Origin: Epiperipatus broadwayi
Taxonomy: Eukaryota > Onychophora > Udeonychophora > Euonychophora > Peripatidae
Assembly (NCBI GenBank): GCA_028023455.1
Contig: JAQFVV010006208.1
Location: 5,068,963 to 5,132,962 of the forward strand
Direction: 5' to 3'
Length of the DNA stretch: 64,000 nt
Position numbers and translations under genes: made by a program. Shown here in pieces: positions 58,201-59,155 of this stretch (its first letter is position 1; the number at the start of each line of letters is the position of its first letter). The notes under the pieces were generated by a model. That model worked only from the letters and a program-made list of their open reading frames with translations, was not told where the DNA came from and did not search any database.

Positions 58201-59155
58201 AATTAATTTATAAATCTTATTTCTTTCACATATAATATCAATATCATCTATGTTCTTTATTACTTTTTACAATGCTTTTTTACAACCCACTATTGACAAT
58301 TTTGATTGCCCCAGCAATCTTCTTCAGAGCTATAACAAAAATAGCTCTGAAGAAATGGCTGGGGCAATCGAAACTGTCAATAGTGGGTTGTACATTGTAA
58401 AAAAGTAATAAAGAAAAAGGTGATATTAATATTATATCAAGATGGCATTGCAATAAGAAAGATAGTTATTTCTTTCACATTTAATATTTAAGTTTAGTAG
58501 CATAAAATATAATTGCTTTTTTTTTAATTACTTTTTAGCCGATTGAATTAGTCAAACCTCTTGTTGATATTGAAGCACCTATTAAAGGCAGTGCTAAATT
58601 TATCTGTATTATCTATGGCAAACCTGAAGTTCGCTGGTTCAAAGGTTCAAAAGAGATCCATCAGAGCGAGAAATATGAGATAACAGTTAAACAAGATCTT
58701 CACACTTTACTTGTCAAAGATTTAAAACCTCAAGACACAGATGTATATTCTTGTGTTGCGGAACATGTCAAAACAGAAGCTCGCCTTATGGTACAAGGTA
58801 AAAATCTTTTTTTTCTTTTAAAATGATTTTTAATATTTTTACTGTTTTTGATTTTTAATAATATCTTTTTTTTTTTTTTCAGTGAAAGAGATTGTTTCAG
58901 AGTTTATCGTCCCTGTCAAAAATGTAGAAGTTTTAGAAAAAGCCACTGCAACATTTGTCTGTCAAGTTTCTGATACTAAGGCTGATTTGAAATGGCTTCG
59001 GGATGGTATTGAAATTGTTGAAGGTCCAAAGTATTATATTTCTCATCAAAAACAGCATCACAAGCTGACTGTTAAGCAAGTTGAGCCAAAAGATGCTGGA
59101 ACATATACAGCTGAATTAAAACAGCGACAGTCATCTGCTGAACTTATAGTTAAAG
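4179..59155 (+). CDS. Titin-like muscle protein gene, 16 exons visible (partial)
   Basis: The exons form an ordered series A1 B1 C1 D1, A2 B2 C2 D2, A3 B3 C3 D3, A4 B4, Ig1, Ig2. All have AG acceptors and GT donors, and phases match: A and B are phase 0, C ends in phase 2, D restores phase 0, and the Ig exons end in phase 1. The A-D part is rich in Lys, Glu, Pro and Val, like the elastic PEVK-type regions of titin, stretchin or twitchin relatives; the following Ig I-set domains fit a giant sarcomeric protein. From family knowledge it would act as an intracellular filament protein of muscle. I cannot say which titin-like family member this is. The start is upstream of the window. Introns range from about 0.3 to 8.4 kb and are full of mobile elements. 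No similarity search was possible. Confidence 0.85.
4660..4731 (+). CDS. Exon B1 (24 aa)
   Basis: Exactly 24 codons between an ATAATAG acceptor and a GTAAGT donor, phase 0 at both ends. It contains the B-module signature of Val or Leu-Ala-Glu-Glu, then TEGLIQVPK. It lies 334 bp after A1. Its length equals that of B2, B3 and B4. Confidence 0.88.
4768..6105 (+). repeat. R1 dispersed repeat, three tandem copies
   Basis: Three direct copies start near 4768, 5222 and 5697 (periods about 455-475 bp). Each contains GATTTGAACACAGACTTTC-like sequence, CATGTGAAAAAGATAAATG, CACTCATCAGTTGGTCCAGA and TTTAATGGACAGGCTTCAAT. An open frame at 5200-5397 is just R1 sequence. Other R1 copies occur near 21052, 23905, 27295, 43545, 46515, 50590 and 62868. 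GGGATTTGAAC resembles a reverse-strand pol III B box, but no full tRNA head is present. Confidence 0.75.
6214..6260 (+). CDS. Exon C1 (15 aa plus split codon)
   Basis: This short exon reads VQEKPEVVDVTVGLK and ends with GA before GTAAGT. The split codon is completed by the first base of D1, giving Glu. C1 is the shortest of the three C exons because it lacks the extra Lys codons at the 3' end of C2 and C3. Confidence 0.85.
6261..9398. other. First part of the C1-D1 intron; no gene recognised
   Basis: Near 6510-6580 is a copy of the sequence that forms an arm of the palindromic element at 51891-52446 (GAATGTCTTTAGAAAAAT-like). A less AT-rich block at about 6720-7500 carries an 89-codon open frame (6909-7178) rich in Lys and His with no recognisable domain; it may be an old retroelement piece. 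The rest is featureless. Confidence 0.4.
9399..9470 (+). pseudogene. tRNA-Gly(UCC)-like retropseudogene
   Basis: A 72-base tRNA-like sequence begins GCGTTGGTGGCC and has a TTCCAA anticodon loop (anticodon TCC). The acceptor ends pair with two wobbles, but the anticodon stem has a mismatch and the T arm is broken. It is followed by TTTGACACAT and a poly-A run. A second copy at 35676-35747 has the same tail, which points to retroposition. Confidence 0.7.
9471..14232. other. Rest of the C1-D1 intron; AT-rich, no gene recognised
   Basis: Short open frames (for example 10130-10450 minus and 12190-12402 plus) show no domain, and their composition matches the surrounding sequence. At 11800-11945 the motif AACAAATAGATATAA occurs three times at roughly 60-bp spacing, with poly-T runs between. 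The interval around 12000 has a short G run. Confidence 0.4.
14233..14405 (-). pseudogene. RTE-like LINE 3' end relic
   Basis: Read on the minus strand it gives CKRPRKRPHVRC followed by a short stretch like the C-terminal tail of RTE-type LINE reverse transcriptases (RPRRRW.DDI pattern). It ends in a (GAT)n-like run, seen as ATCATCATCAT on the plus strand. It matches 33020-33190 closely, so both are ends of the same family. Confidence 0.6.
14696..14879 (+). CDS. Exon D1 (61 aa)
   Basis: The exon follows an 8.4-kb intron, with a TTATAG acceptor and GTCAGT donor. It starts IPKYEEV and includes EESWQLKIKTVKPEEYIKF, GIEITSV, HFAR and a Glu/Lys-rich tail ending QEIE. It looks helical and charged, with a conserved Trp (replaced by Leu in D3). 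I do not recognise it as a named domain. Confidence 0.9.
14880..16103. other. Start of the D1-A2 intron, containing half an R2 hairpin repeat
   Basis: At about 15365-15500 lies one arm of the R2 hairpin family (TAGTAATCAATGG, CTAGTGCCTACTCATCCAAT), whose complete form is at 47750-48018. The remainder is AT-rich, with nothing recognised. Confidence 0.5.
16104..16750. mobile_element. Long terminal-inverted-repeat element, about 647 bp
   Basis: Inverted arms of about 186 bp (16104-16289 and 16563-16750) start CTGTCATATTTGACCTTG and end with the reverse complement. The element is less AT-rich than its surroundings. The centre has a degenerate tandem repeat of about 50 bp (ACTCGAGGCAAACTG, ACTCGAAGCAAGCTG). 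AGG occurs on both sides and might be a 3-bp target duplication. It has no coding frame, so it is non-autonomous. Superfamily not identified. Confidence 0.7.
17120..17143 (+). repeat. Poly-A run
   Basis: A nearly pure A tract of about 23 bases; it could be the tail of an unrecognised retroposon. Confidence 0.6.
17450..17770 (-). repeat. Tandem trimer of a tRNA-Pro-like sequence
   Basis: Three direct copies begin near 17451, 17553 and 17671. On the minus strand copy 1 has an A-box-like TGGTGTAGTTGG, a TTTGGAA loop with anticodon TGG in a five-pair stem, and a B-box-like GGATCGATTCT. Copies 2 and 3 are more decayed. This looks like a tRNA-derived SINE head that multiplied in tandem. Confidence 0.65.
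18485..18590 (-). mobile_element. Solo hammerhead-bearing repeat arm
   Basis: Only one arm of the palindromic family is present. Its core at 18555-18585 (minus) reads CTGAAGA, GACTG CAGGA CAGTC, GAAATGTA, all in register. The flank ACACTTTTTAGCAAAA is shared with the elements at 20354, 28586 and 42868. Confidence 0.65.
18591..19248. other. Intron before exon A2, nothing recognised
   Basis: AT-rich sequence with no repeat family or frame that I can identify. The stretch 17780-18484 is likewise blank. Confidence 0.4.
19249..19395 (+). CDS. Exon A2 (49 aa, PEVK-like)
   Basis: Phase-0 exon with CTGAAG acceptor and GTATTT donor. It reads from TAFTYVEP through IKKPKKPEVKPELKYE to VETTIK. Length is identical to A1, A3 and A4. 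The KKPKKPEVKPE core is the clearest PEVK-type segment in the window. Confidence 0.9.
19396..20353. other. A2-B2 intron, first part, nothing recognised
   Basis: AT-rich sequence with TATA-type microsatellite stretches near 19990 and 20140; no gene or repeat family identified. Confidence 0.4.
20354..20641. mobile_element. Palindromic hammerhead-bearing insertion 2
   Basis: Arms starting at about 20398 and ending at 20641 fold around an A-rich centre. Each arm has a decayed hammerhead core (CTGAAGAAGACTG on the plus strand at about 20530-20570, followed by ACGTA). TATCAGATTTATTA (20340-20353) and TATCAAATTTGTTA (20642-20655) differ at two of 14 bases and may be a target duplication. It lies in the A2-B2 intron. 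Confidence 0.65.
20877..20948 (+). CDS. Exon B2 (24 aa)
   Basis: Twenty-four codons between TGGTAG and GTGAGT. It contains VIAEE and TEGIIQVPK. A palindromic hammerhead-bearing insertion (20354-20641) lies in the intron just upstream. Confidence 0.88.
21052..21550 (+). repeat. R1 dispersed repeat, single copy
   Basis: A nearly full R1 unit bounded on both sides by TGTAATATTTGAAATACA (21051-21068 and 21535-21552). This is either an 18-bp target duplication or the junction sequence of a former tandem pair, because similar sequence separates the units at 4768-6105. A 77-codon frame at 21218-21451 lies inside the repeat and is not a gene. Confidence 0.75.
22070..23310 (+). repeat. Satellite-like tandem array, about 317-bp unit
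   Basis: Direct copies begin near 22083, 22400, 22582, 22886 and 23204, each with TTTAATAAATTTTACAA or a variant, GTTCAATCTGCAAGGATA and TTTACTTTGGGCC. The second unit is shortened to about 182 bp and the third lacks its head. It lies in the B2-C2 intron. Confidence 0.85.
23311..24430. repeat. Inverted pair of partial R1 copies and blank intron
   Basis: R1 sequence runs plus-strand at about 23905-24040 and minus-strand at about 24040-24425, meeting at a short centre, so the pair could fold into a hairpin. The 23311-23900 part has no recognisable feature. Confidence 0.6.
24636..24929 (-). repeat. 3' LTR, inner end missing
   Basis: About 294 bp matching the other LTR from TGCCATGTCT to TTCTGCTCGAAT, after which the sequence diverges. 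The terminal AGACATAGCA of the full LTR is absent, so the inner junction was lost with a deletion or replacement. Confidence 0.8.
25230..25512 (-). pseudogene. pol remnant just before integrase
   Basis: On the minus strand the sequence continues with RQICEGWPNQCPN, VCKGCNMKGDR and, in another frame, VWWPDI. This resembles the linker and zinc-binding pre-integrase part of gypsy pol (the WWPGM-type motif). Its place directly after protease shows that reverse transcriptase and RNase H were deleted. Confidence 0.6.
25513..26085 (-). pseudogene. Retrotransposon aspartic protease relic
   Basis: Two frames (26085-25891 and 25848-25513), separated by a stop, give VDSGSGISLMS, the active-site motif with DSGS in place of the usual DTGS or DTGA, and later ILGHNWF, matching the conserved ILGxxWL strand. 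A Lys-rich segment follows. In an active element this enzyme cuts the Gag-Pol polyprotein. Confidence 0.8.
26088..26884 (-). pseudogene. gag relic with CCHC zinc knuckle
   Basis: From the Met at 26884 the frame has one in-frame stop near 26760, then is open for 141 codons (26758-26333). The next part, offset by a frameshift, carries CFCCGKKGHKASNC, a standard CX2CX4HX4C nucleic-acid-binding knuckle, followed by a degenerate second knuckle. Gag binds the element RNA and forms its particle. It is broken by the stop and frame changes. Confidence 0.8.
26942..27272 (-). repeat. 5' LTR of the LTR retrotransposon
   Basis: 331 bp with TG...CA ends and 10-bp inverted termini. It contains an expanded TA microsatellite at about 27080-27125 that is much shorter in the other LTR. 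A primer-binding-like TGGCACAGTCGGACC lies just inside it (about 26925-26939, minus strand). Confidence 0.85.
27293..27640 (+). repeat. R1 dispersed repeat
   Basis: R1 sequence starts with GATTTGAACCCAGACTTTC and runs to the TTTAATGGACAGG and GAAAATCTG portions. It lies directly beside the LTR retrotransposon. Confidence 0.7.
27776..27922. repeat. Inverted repeat hairpin, about 147 bp
   Basis: Arms of about 68 bp beginning ATCTGATAG and meeting at a short centre around GATATGACATATAC. It is a small palindromic insertion without coding content. Confidence 0.7.
27923..28427. other. End of the B2-C2 intron, nothing recognised
   Basis: AT-rich sequence before exon C2, with an AT microsatellite near 28340. 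Confidence 0.4.
28428..28480 (+). CDS. Exon C2 (17 aa plus split codon)
   Basis: Acceptor ATTTCAG and donor GTAAGT. It reads VEEKSEIAEVTVGLKKK and ends with CT; the T starting D2 completes a Leu codon. It follows a 7.5-kb intron that holds a satellite array and an LTR retrotransposon. Confidence 0.87.
28586..28857. mobile_element. Palindromic hammerhead-bearing insertion 3
   Basis: Two arms face each other around 28690-28715. Both have full-length cores: minus 28649-28679 and plus 28727-28757. TATATTCTAT at 28576-28585 and 28858-28867 fits a 10-bp target duplication, though it is AT-rich. It lies about 100 bp after exon C2. Confidence 0.75.
28727..28757 (+). ncRNA. Hammerhead-ribozyme-like motif
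   Basis: CTGAAGA, stem II GACTG/CAGTC with loop CAGGA, then GAAAGGTA. NUH is GUA. The opposite-strand partner at 28649-28679 has GAAAGTTA. Stem I pairs only weakly. Confidence 0.6.
28868..29548. other. C2-D2 intron, nothing recognised
   Basis: AT-rich, with short AT microsatellites near 29380 and 29510. Confidence 0.4.
29549..30104. mobile_element. Long inverted-repeat element, about 556 bp
   Basis: Outer arms (AAATAAAGTAGTTTTTGGGTT / CAAAAACTACTTTATTTT), middle arms with TTTGCTTAC and inner arms with TTAATTGTTTTCAAG all pair in order around 29775-29865. Arms have diverged moderately. The centre contains CTGATGA on the minus strand, but the rest of a hammerhead core is not convincing. No coding frame. 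Confidence 0.65.
30360..31324 (+). mobile_element. Penelope-like element fragment with flanking direct repeats
   Basis: A GIY-YIG endonuclease frame (30528-30974) lies between two direct copies of a roughly 110-bp sequence (30360-30466 and 31213-31324; both contain GGTTGCC, GACAACAG and TTTGAAAATT or a variant). Penelope-like elements have flanking repeats (pLTRs) and a C-terminal GIY-YIG domain, so this is read as a 5'-truncated copy. The reverse transcriptase is absent. Confidence 0.65.
30528..30974 (+). CDS. GIY-YIG endonuclease domain of a Penelope-like element (fragment)
   Basis: An open frame of 148 codons. The domain starts near residue 43 with VVYRIVCP, then DSVYYGET, in place of the GIY and YIG strands, a conserved Arg in GNRLGQHK, a His in FADHQQE and a Glu in CTERNDIKRKVKEA. 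In these elements it nicks the target DNA. The frame is intact over this stretch, unlike the other GIY-YIG relics here. The first 40 residues are low-complexity. It is probably not an expressed host gene, but this cannot be excluded. Confidence 0.75.
   Translation: MVLESIKIDYSLVSFQNSLTPPNTNRLINNTKDKRNIEETPQVVYRIVCPQIGCDSVYYGETRATVGNRLGQHKYIVARAITKKEGSSVFADHQQELNHIFEPSKANILCTERNDIKRKVKEACFITSDAKSINRRDTCFAISKKWMI
31334..31900 (+). repeat. Imperfect direct repeat, about 310-bp period
   Basis: Two diverged copies share ATGAAATATTTT, GATAACTTTA, GATATCGCTAAGAAACC / GATGTCACTAGAAAACC and ATGGTAGCTCTTTGTCTT-like sequence. They follow the Penelope-like fragment and may belong to its tail. Confidence 0.55.
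32149..32326 (+). CDS. Exon D2 (59 aa)
   Basis: Acceptor TTTCAG and donor GTCAGT. It starts IPTYEEAP and keeps ESWQLKIKTVKPEEYIKF, GVEITSV, FARTELKEQVTEKQL. It is two residues shorter than D1, through a deletion after YEEA. Phase 1 start and phase 0 end match the other D exons. Confidence 0.9.
32327..32689. other. D2-A3 intron start, nothing recognised
   Basis: AT-rich with a short GA-rich run near 32570. Confidence 0.4.
32690..33190 (+). pseudogene. RTE-like LINE reverse transcriptase C-terminal relic
   Basis: The 62-codon frame at 32695-32883 has VLPVLTYGYEPWTL, the TYG.E.W motif of the LINE reverse transcriptase tail, then QRSMDRCMLELT. After a frameshift, reading continues with RIKRLKWSWAGHIAR and DCKRSRKRPR. 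The end is a GAT-rich run. It is 5'-truncated and decayed. Same family as 14233-14405. Confidence 0.8.
33191..33630. other. Intron, nothing recognised
   Basis: AT-rich sequence between two opposed LINE relics. Confidence 0.4.
33631..34240 (-). pseudogene. Non-LTR retrotransposon 3' end relic with poly-A tail
   Basis: On the minus strand a frame of 131 codons (34159-33764), open further upstream to about 34240, contains NHFLVWQRGFNN and DETITHIIHTCP, like the zinc-binding tail of some LINE reverse transcriptases with the first cysteines lost. It is followed on the same strand by a poly-A run (plus-strand T run at 33632-33650), as expected for a retroposed 3' end. Family uncertain. Confidence 0.55.
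34241..35675. other. Intron, nothing recognised
   Basis: About 1.4 kb of AT-rich sequence. No exon, repeat family or frame recognised. Confidence 0.4.
35676..35747 (-). tRNA. tRNA-Gly(UCC)-like gene or retroposed copy
   Basis: A 72-base minus-strand sequence starts GCATTGGTGG. The seven-pair acceptor stem has one wobble, the anticodon stem GCTGC/GCAGC and T stem CCAGG/CCTGG are perfect, and the loop CTTCCAA gives anticodon TCC. The D stem is altered compared with standard tRNA-Gly. It is followed by TTTGACATATG and an A-rich run, the same tail as the copy at 9399-9470. It is therefore more likely a tRNA-derived retroposon than a working tRNA gene. Confidence 0.6.
35748..36293. other. End of the D2-A3 intron, nothing recognised
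   Basis: AT-rich, with a poly-T run near 36052-36069. Confidence 0.4.
36294..36440 (+). CDS. Exon A3 (49 aa, PEVK-like)
   Basis: Acceptor ATTAAG and donor GTATCA. It reads MAYTLIEP, then a Lys-rich core KKPKKPEVKPELKYE, ending ETTIK. The Met at position 1 replaces the Thr of the other copies; it is internal, not a start codon, because the exon begins directly at a splice acceptor. Confidence 0.88.
36838..37638. mobile_element. Nested inverted-repeat complex
   Basis: Outer arms (36838-36880 with 37590-37638) and second arms (36885-36945 with 37190-37245, sharing GGGCACTAAACCATGTGACA) are interrupted by a separate hairpin at 37307-37583. The order suggests one palindromic element into which another inserted. 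It lies in the A3-B3 intron. Confidence 0.65.
37307..37583. mobile_element. Near-perfect hairpin element, 114-bp arms
   Basis: Arms 37307-37420 and 37470-37583 are almost identical in reverse complement around a 49-bp loop. Sequence such as ATCACTAGATGGAGC and CTTCCAAATCAGCTGA is present in both. The low divergence suggests a recent insertion or ongoing correction between arms. Confidence 0.8.
37704..37775 (+). CDS. Exon B3 (24 aa)
   Basis: Twenty-four codons between TTATAG and GTAAAT. Signature VVAEE and VEGLVQVPK. It lies shortly after the nested inverted-repeat complex at 36838-37638. Confidence 0.88.
38010..38334. mobile_element. Short inverted-repeat derivative of a Penelope-like element
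   Basis: Inverted arms of about 63 bp (AACTATTATAAACAG-like; right end ACTTCTGCAGATTG). Between them are remnants of CTTCATGAAGAGAGAAACC and GGGATTTGAGTTGATGAC, both shared with the element at 60680-61602. It is an internally deleted version of that element. Confidence 0.7.
38455..38625 (+). repeat. Pyrimidine-rich tract, about 170 bp
   Basis: Almost only C and T on the plus strand (TTC, TCC and TCTT units). It creates a spurious Phe/Ser-rich 97-codon frame at 38350-38643. It lies in the B3-C3 intron. Confidence 0.75.
38777..39035. mobile_element. Palindromic hammerhead-bearing insertion 4
   Basis: Arms from about 38826 to 39020 flank a short centre, with left-only sequence from 38777 (CATTGCATTGCCAAATCC) matching the right end of the element at 49498-49761. 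Cores: minus 38877-38905 (GAAA changed to AAAA) and plus 38939-38971 (CTGA changed to CCGA, then GATTG/CAATC and GAAACTGTC). A frame at 38673-39002 crosses it and is not a gene. Confidence 0.65.
39056..39180 (+). repeat. ATT/ACT-rich microsatellite-like stretch
   Basis: Irregular repeats of TATTATTACTACT type follow insertion 4 directly. Confidence 0.6.
39446..39515 (+). repeat. Solo terminal repeat of the 62056-63162 element family
   Basis: Shares GATAGGGACTGGTTTCTATC and CCACTTTTAACACCT with the inverted ends of that element. Near 39785-39890 there is also a diverged minus-strand R1 fragment. Confidence 0.6.
39890..41080. other. B3-C3 intron, nothing recognised
   Basis: AT-rich; an (AAT)n run lies at about 40225-40250. 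No gene or known repeat recognised. Confidence 0.4.
41090..41290 (-). repeat. R2 hairpin-family half copy
   Basis: Contains CACAAGCTAGAAACT, CATCCATTGATTACT and GGCTTGCACTGAGTGGC, one arm of the hairpin found complete at 47750-48018, on the minus strand relative to the half copy at 15365-15500. Confidence 0.65.
41291..42209. other. B3-C3 intron, nothing recognised
   Basis: AT-rich, with an A run near 41340. Confidence 0.4.
42210..42452 (+). repeat. Direct repeat, about 152-bp period, two copies
   Basis: GTCAGCTATTTACCTATTA and CATCAGCTATTTTACTATTA start two copies that share GAAGCTCCCAGAAAT and TACTATGAATTCA. It lies just before exon C3. Confidence 0.7.
42532..42581 (+). CDS. Exon C3 (16 aa plus split codon)
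   Basis: Acceptor ATAATAG and donor GTAAGT. It reads VEKPEVIDVTVGLKKK and ends GA, completed by the A that starts D3 to give Glu. The intron upstream is 4.8 kb. Confidence 0.87.
43070..43100 (+). ncRNA. Hammerhead-ribozyme-like motif (first of a tandem pair)
   Basis: CTGAAGA, stem II GACTG/TAGTT with two wobble pairs, GAAATGTA. The substitutions keep the stem, which hints at structural conservation, although C-to-T decay alone could give them. Confidence 0.55.
43165..43195 (+). ncRNA. Hammerhead-ribozyme-like motif (second of a tandem pair)
   Basis: CTGAAGA, GACTG CAGAA CAGTC, GAAATGTA. Stem II is perfect. AG after the putative cleavage site pairs with CT before the core. The copy at 43070-43100 keeps stem II through G-U pairs (GACTG/TAGTT). 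Confidence 0.65.
43360..43490 (+). repeat. Arm fragment of the 51891-52446 element family
   Basis: Starts TTTCCTGAAGG, the same left end as that element, and continues through TATTGGACTATTTCC and GAATGTCTTTAGAAAAAT. Confidence 0.6.
43545..43905 (-). repeat. R1 dispersed repeat
   Basis: Minus-strand R1 copy; the frame at 43689-43901 is inside it. Confidence 0.7.
44190..45700 (+). pseudogene. LINE reverse transcriptase relic
   Basis: Frameshifted reading gives DLKDRSIV, YYGISLL, QFGFTESKITTDMGF, YIDLIKAFDSVNQEGLWH (reverse transcriptase catalytic block A), LQYVDDF (block C, YVDD) and later LYGCETWTSYQ. It has many stops. The order is that of the endonuclease - reverse transcriptase LINEs common in molluscs. 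It is the same family as 53830-57345. It lies in the C3-D3 intron. Confidence 0.8.
45964..46144 (+). CDS. Exon D3 (60 aa)
   Basis: Acceptor TTGTAG and donor GTAACT. It starts LPKYEKT and keeps EESLQLKIRSIKPQEYIQF, GIEVTSVIHFARTELKEQ and ends LQEIE. The Trp of D1 and D2 is replaced by Leu. It ends in phase 0, ready to join A4. Confidence 0.9.
46145..46514. other. D3-A4 intron start, nothing recognised
   Basis: AT-rich sequence after exon D3. Confidence 0.4.
46515..47100. repeat. Inverted pair of R1 copies
   Basis: A plus-strand copy (about 46515-46800) meets a minus-strand copy (about 46800-47100) at the CTTCAACTCTTTAGCC / GGCTGAAGAGTTGG end. Together they form a long hairpin of about 290-bp arms. 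Three short frames inside are not genes. Confidence 0.75.
47101..47749. other. D3-A4 intron, nothing recognised
   Basis: AT-rich sequence without identified features. Confidence 0.4.
47750..48018. mobile_element. R2 hairpin element, complete copy
   Basis: Arms of roughly 110 bp: TAGTAATCAATGGGC, ATCTAGTGCCTACTCATCCA on the left, and their reverse complements on the right, around a centre with AAGCTCTCCAGAACT. Single arms occur at 15365-15500 and 41090-41290. No coding frame; MITE-like. Confidence 0.7.
48420..48720 (+). pseudogene. LINE reverse transcriptase C-terminal relic
   Basis: Reading gives RNWIGYILRRK, MKDVLES, then ILLDDKSDGKSYVKLK and KENGNRW, resembling the conserved tail of LINE reverse transcriptases (RNWIGHLLRR and LLDDIKDGRSY patterns). 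Frameshifts are present; the part 48507-48701 is still open. Confidence 0.55.
48721..49482. other. D3-A4 intron, nothing recognised
   Basis: AT-rich with A runs near 49165 and 49235. Confidence 0.4.
49498..49761. mobile_element. Palindromic hammerhead-bearing insertion 6
   Basis: Arms around 49520-49715 with cores on both strands: minus 49566-49598 (GATTG/CAATC type stem II, GAAACCATC) and plus 49639-49671 (GAAA changed to GGAA, then TCATC). AAGATTTTAAATAAG (49483-49497) and AGGATTTTAAACAAG (49762-49776) match at 13 of 15 bases and may be the target duplication. The right end CAATAAG matches insertion 7. Confidence 0.72.
49566..49598 (-). ncRNA. Hammerhead-ribozyme-like motif, GATTG-stem subfamily
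   Basis: CTGAAGA, GATTGCTAGGGCAATC stem-loop, GAAACCATC with NUH as AUC. All core positions are consistent. Confidence 0.6.
49990..50345 (+). pseudogene. GIY-YIG endonuclease relic of a Penelope-like element
   Basis: The 72-codon frame at 50018-50236 has MTRLKQHSKYKNSNIFDHF and the sequence continues in another frame to KINGRKIINNGFALIIKGN. The Arg, His, Glu spacing and the INNGFAL end resemble GIY-YIG domains of Penelope-like elements. The YIG part is decayed to YVEM. Confidence 0.5.
50590..51030. repeat. Inverted pair of partial R1 copies
   Basis: Plus copy about 50590-50780 and minus copy about 50810-51030. GATTTGAACTGAGATTTTT and its counterpart CTCAGTTCAAATCCCC bound the pair. Confidence 0.65.
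51031..51679. other. Intron before exon A4, nothing recognised
   Basis: AT-rich sequence up to the A4 acceptor. Confidence 0.4.
51680..51826 (+). CDS. Exon A4 (49 aa, PEVK-like)
   Basis: Acceptor GCTCAAG and donor GTATCA. It reads TTFTLIES at the start, with the core altered to QKQKKTEIKPELKFE, and ends ESTIK. Proline content is lower than in A2 and A3. It is the first exon of the shortened fourth module. Confidence 0.88.
51891..52446. mobile_element. Palindromic element with 13-bp target duplication
   Basis: TGTTGTCATGTGT occurs exactly at 51878-51890 and 52447-52459. The arms run from about 51923 and 52446 inward and contain TGGCCTGACCAGTGATAGTACTAG-type sequence. On the minus strand CTGAAGA (52084-52090) and GAAATGTTG (from 52061) flank a weak stem; the plus arm has CTGGAGA and GAAACATTG. 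This may be a second, diverged hammerhead family. It lies in the A4-B4 intron. Confidence 0.75.
52769..52840 (+). CDS. Exon B4 (24 aa, last of the modular region)
   Basis: Twenty-four codons between AATCTAG and GTAAGT, with IVAED and TEGVVQVPE. The final Lys of the other B exons is Glu here. No C or D exon is visible downstream; its phase-0 end fits directly onto the Ig1 exon 5.7 kb away. Confidence 0.87.
52941..53110. repeat. Inverted repeat hairpin, about 170 bp
   Basis: Arms contain TTTCTATAAATTAAATACGG and AGAACTTATGGC and their reverse complements, around a loop near 53015-53040. It follows exon B4. Confidence 0.7.
53111..53829. other. B4-Ig1 intron, nothing recognised
   Basis: AT-rich. 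I searched here for a C4 or D4 exon and saw none. Confidence 0.45.
53830..57345 (+). pseudogene. LINE endonuclease - reverse transcriptase relic, nearly full length
   Basis: Endonuclease pieces come first: GTRNV and NIAAHS near 53840-53940, LLGGFNAQV (GDFNA motif decayed) near 54985 and a CWTDHRLICS-type end near 55250. Reverse transcriptase follows: YGFKKSRSTIDMLF, ARQMQEKCQE, YTAFIDLF, SGVKQG and GSETWTSYQ (about 56130-56940). It is full of stops and frameshifts. About 0.8 kb (54060-54830) does not read as LINE and may be an insertion. Such elements copy themselves by nicking target DNA and reverse transcribing at the nick. Confidence 0.8.
57346..58216. other. B4-Ig1 intron; contains a Penelope-like flank fragment
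   Basis: At about 57985-58110 the sequence (CTACTCACC, TTAAAAGCT, GCTTAGAGC) resembles 59545-59640. There are T-rich runs around 57400-57440. No exon recognised. Confidence 0.4.
58239..58465. mobile_element. Palindromic hammerhead-bearing insertion 7
   Basis: Arms fold around 58330-58345. The plus core at 58347-58378 has CTGAAGA, a shortened stem II and GAAACTGTC; the minus core (TCTTCAG at 58321-58327) has GAAA changed to AAAA. Flanks 58217-58238 and 58466-58487 match at 21 of 22 bases, starting TTATTTCTTTCACAT: a strong target duplication. It lies just before exon Ig1. Confidence 0.8.
58539..58797 (+). CDS. Exon Ig1: immunoglobulin I-set domain
   Basis: Acceptor TTTTTAG, donor GTAAAA, starting in phase 0 and ending in phase 1, 86 codons plus one base. 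The I-set hallmarks are present: Cys at about residue 23, the Trp in VRWFK at about 33, and DTDVYSC with the second Cys at about 72. Such domains in titin, twitchin and obscurin bind partner proteins in the sarcomere. Its start PIELVKP follows directly on B4. Confidence 0.92.
58883..59155 (+). CDS. Exon Ig2: immunoglobulin I-set domain lacking the second cysteine
   Basis: The exon follows an 85-bp intron and completes a Val codon split by the splice. It has the first Cys (TFVCQV, about residue 27), the core Trp (KWLRDG, about 38) and DAGTYTAEL, in which the position of the second Cys is Ala, so the disulphide cannot form; this is common in intracellular muscle Ig domains. It ends VK plus G before GTTAGA. 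Used as a donor this keeps phase 1, but reading on gives GGT TAG, a stop at 59158-59160. An AATAAA lies near 59231, so this could be the last exon. Confidence 0.88.
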
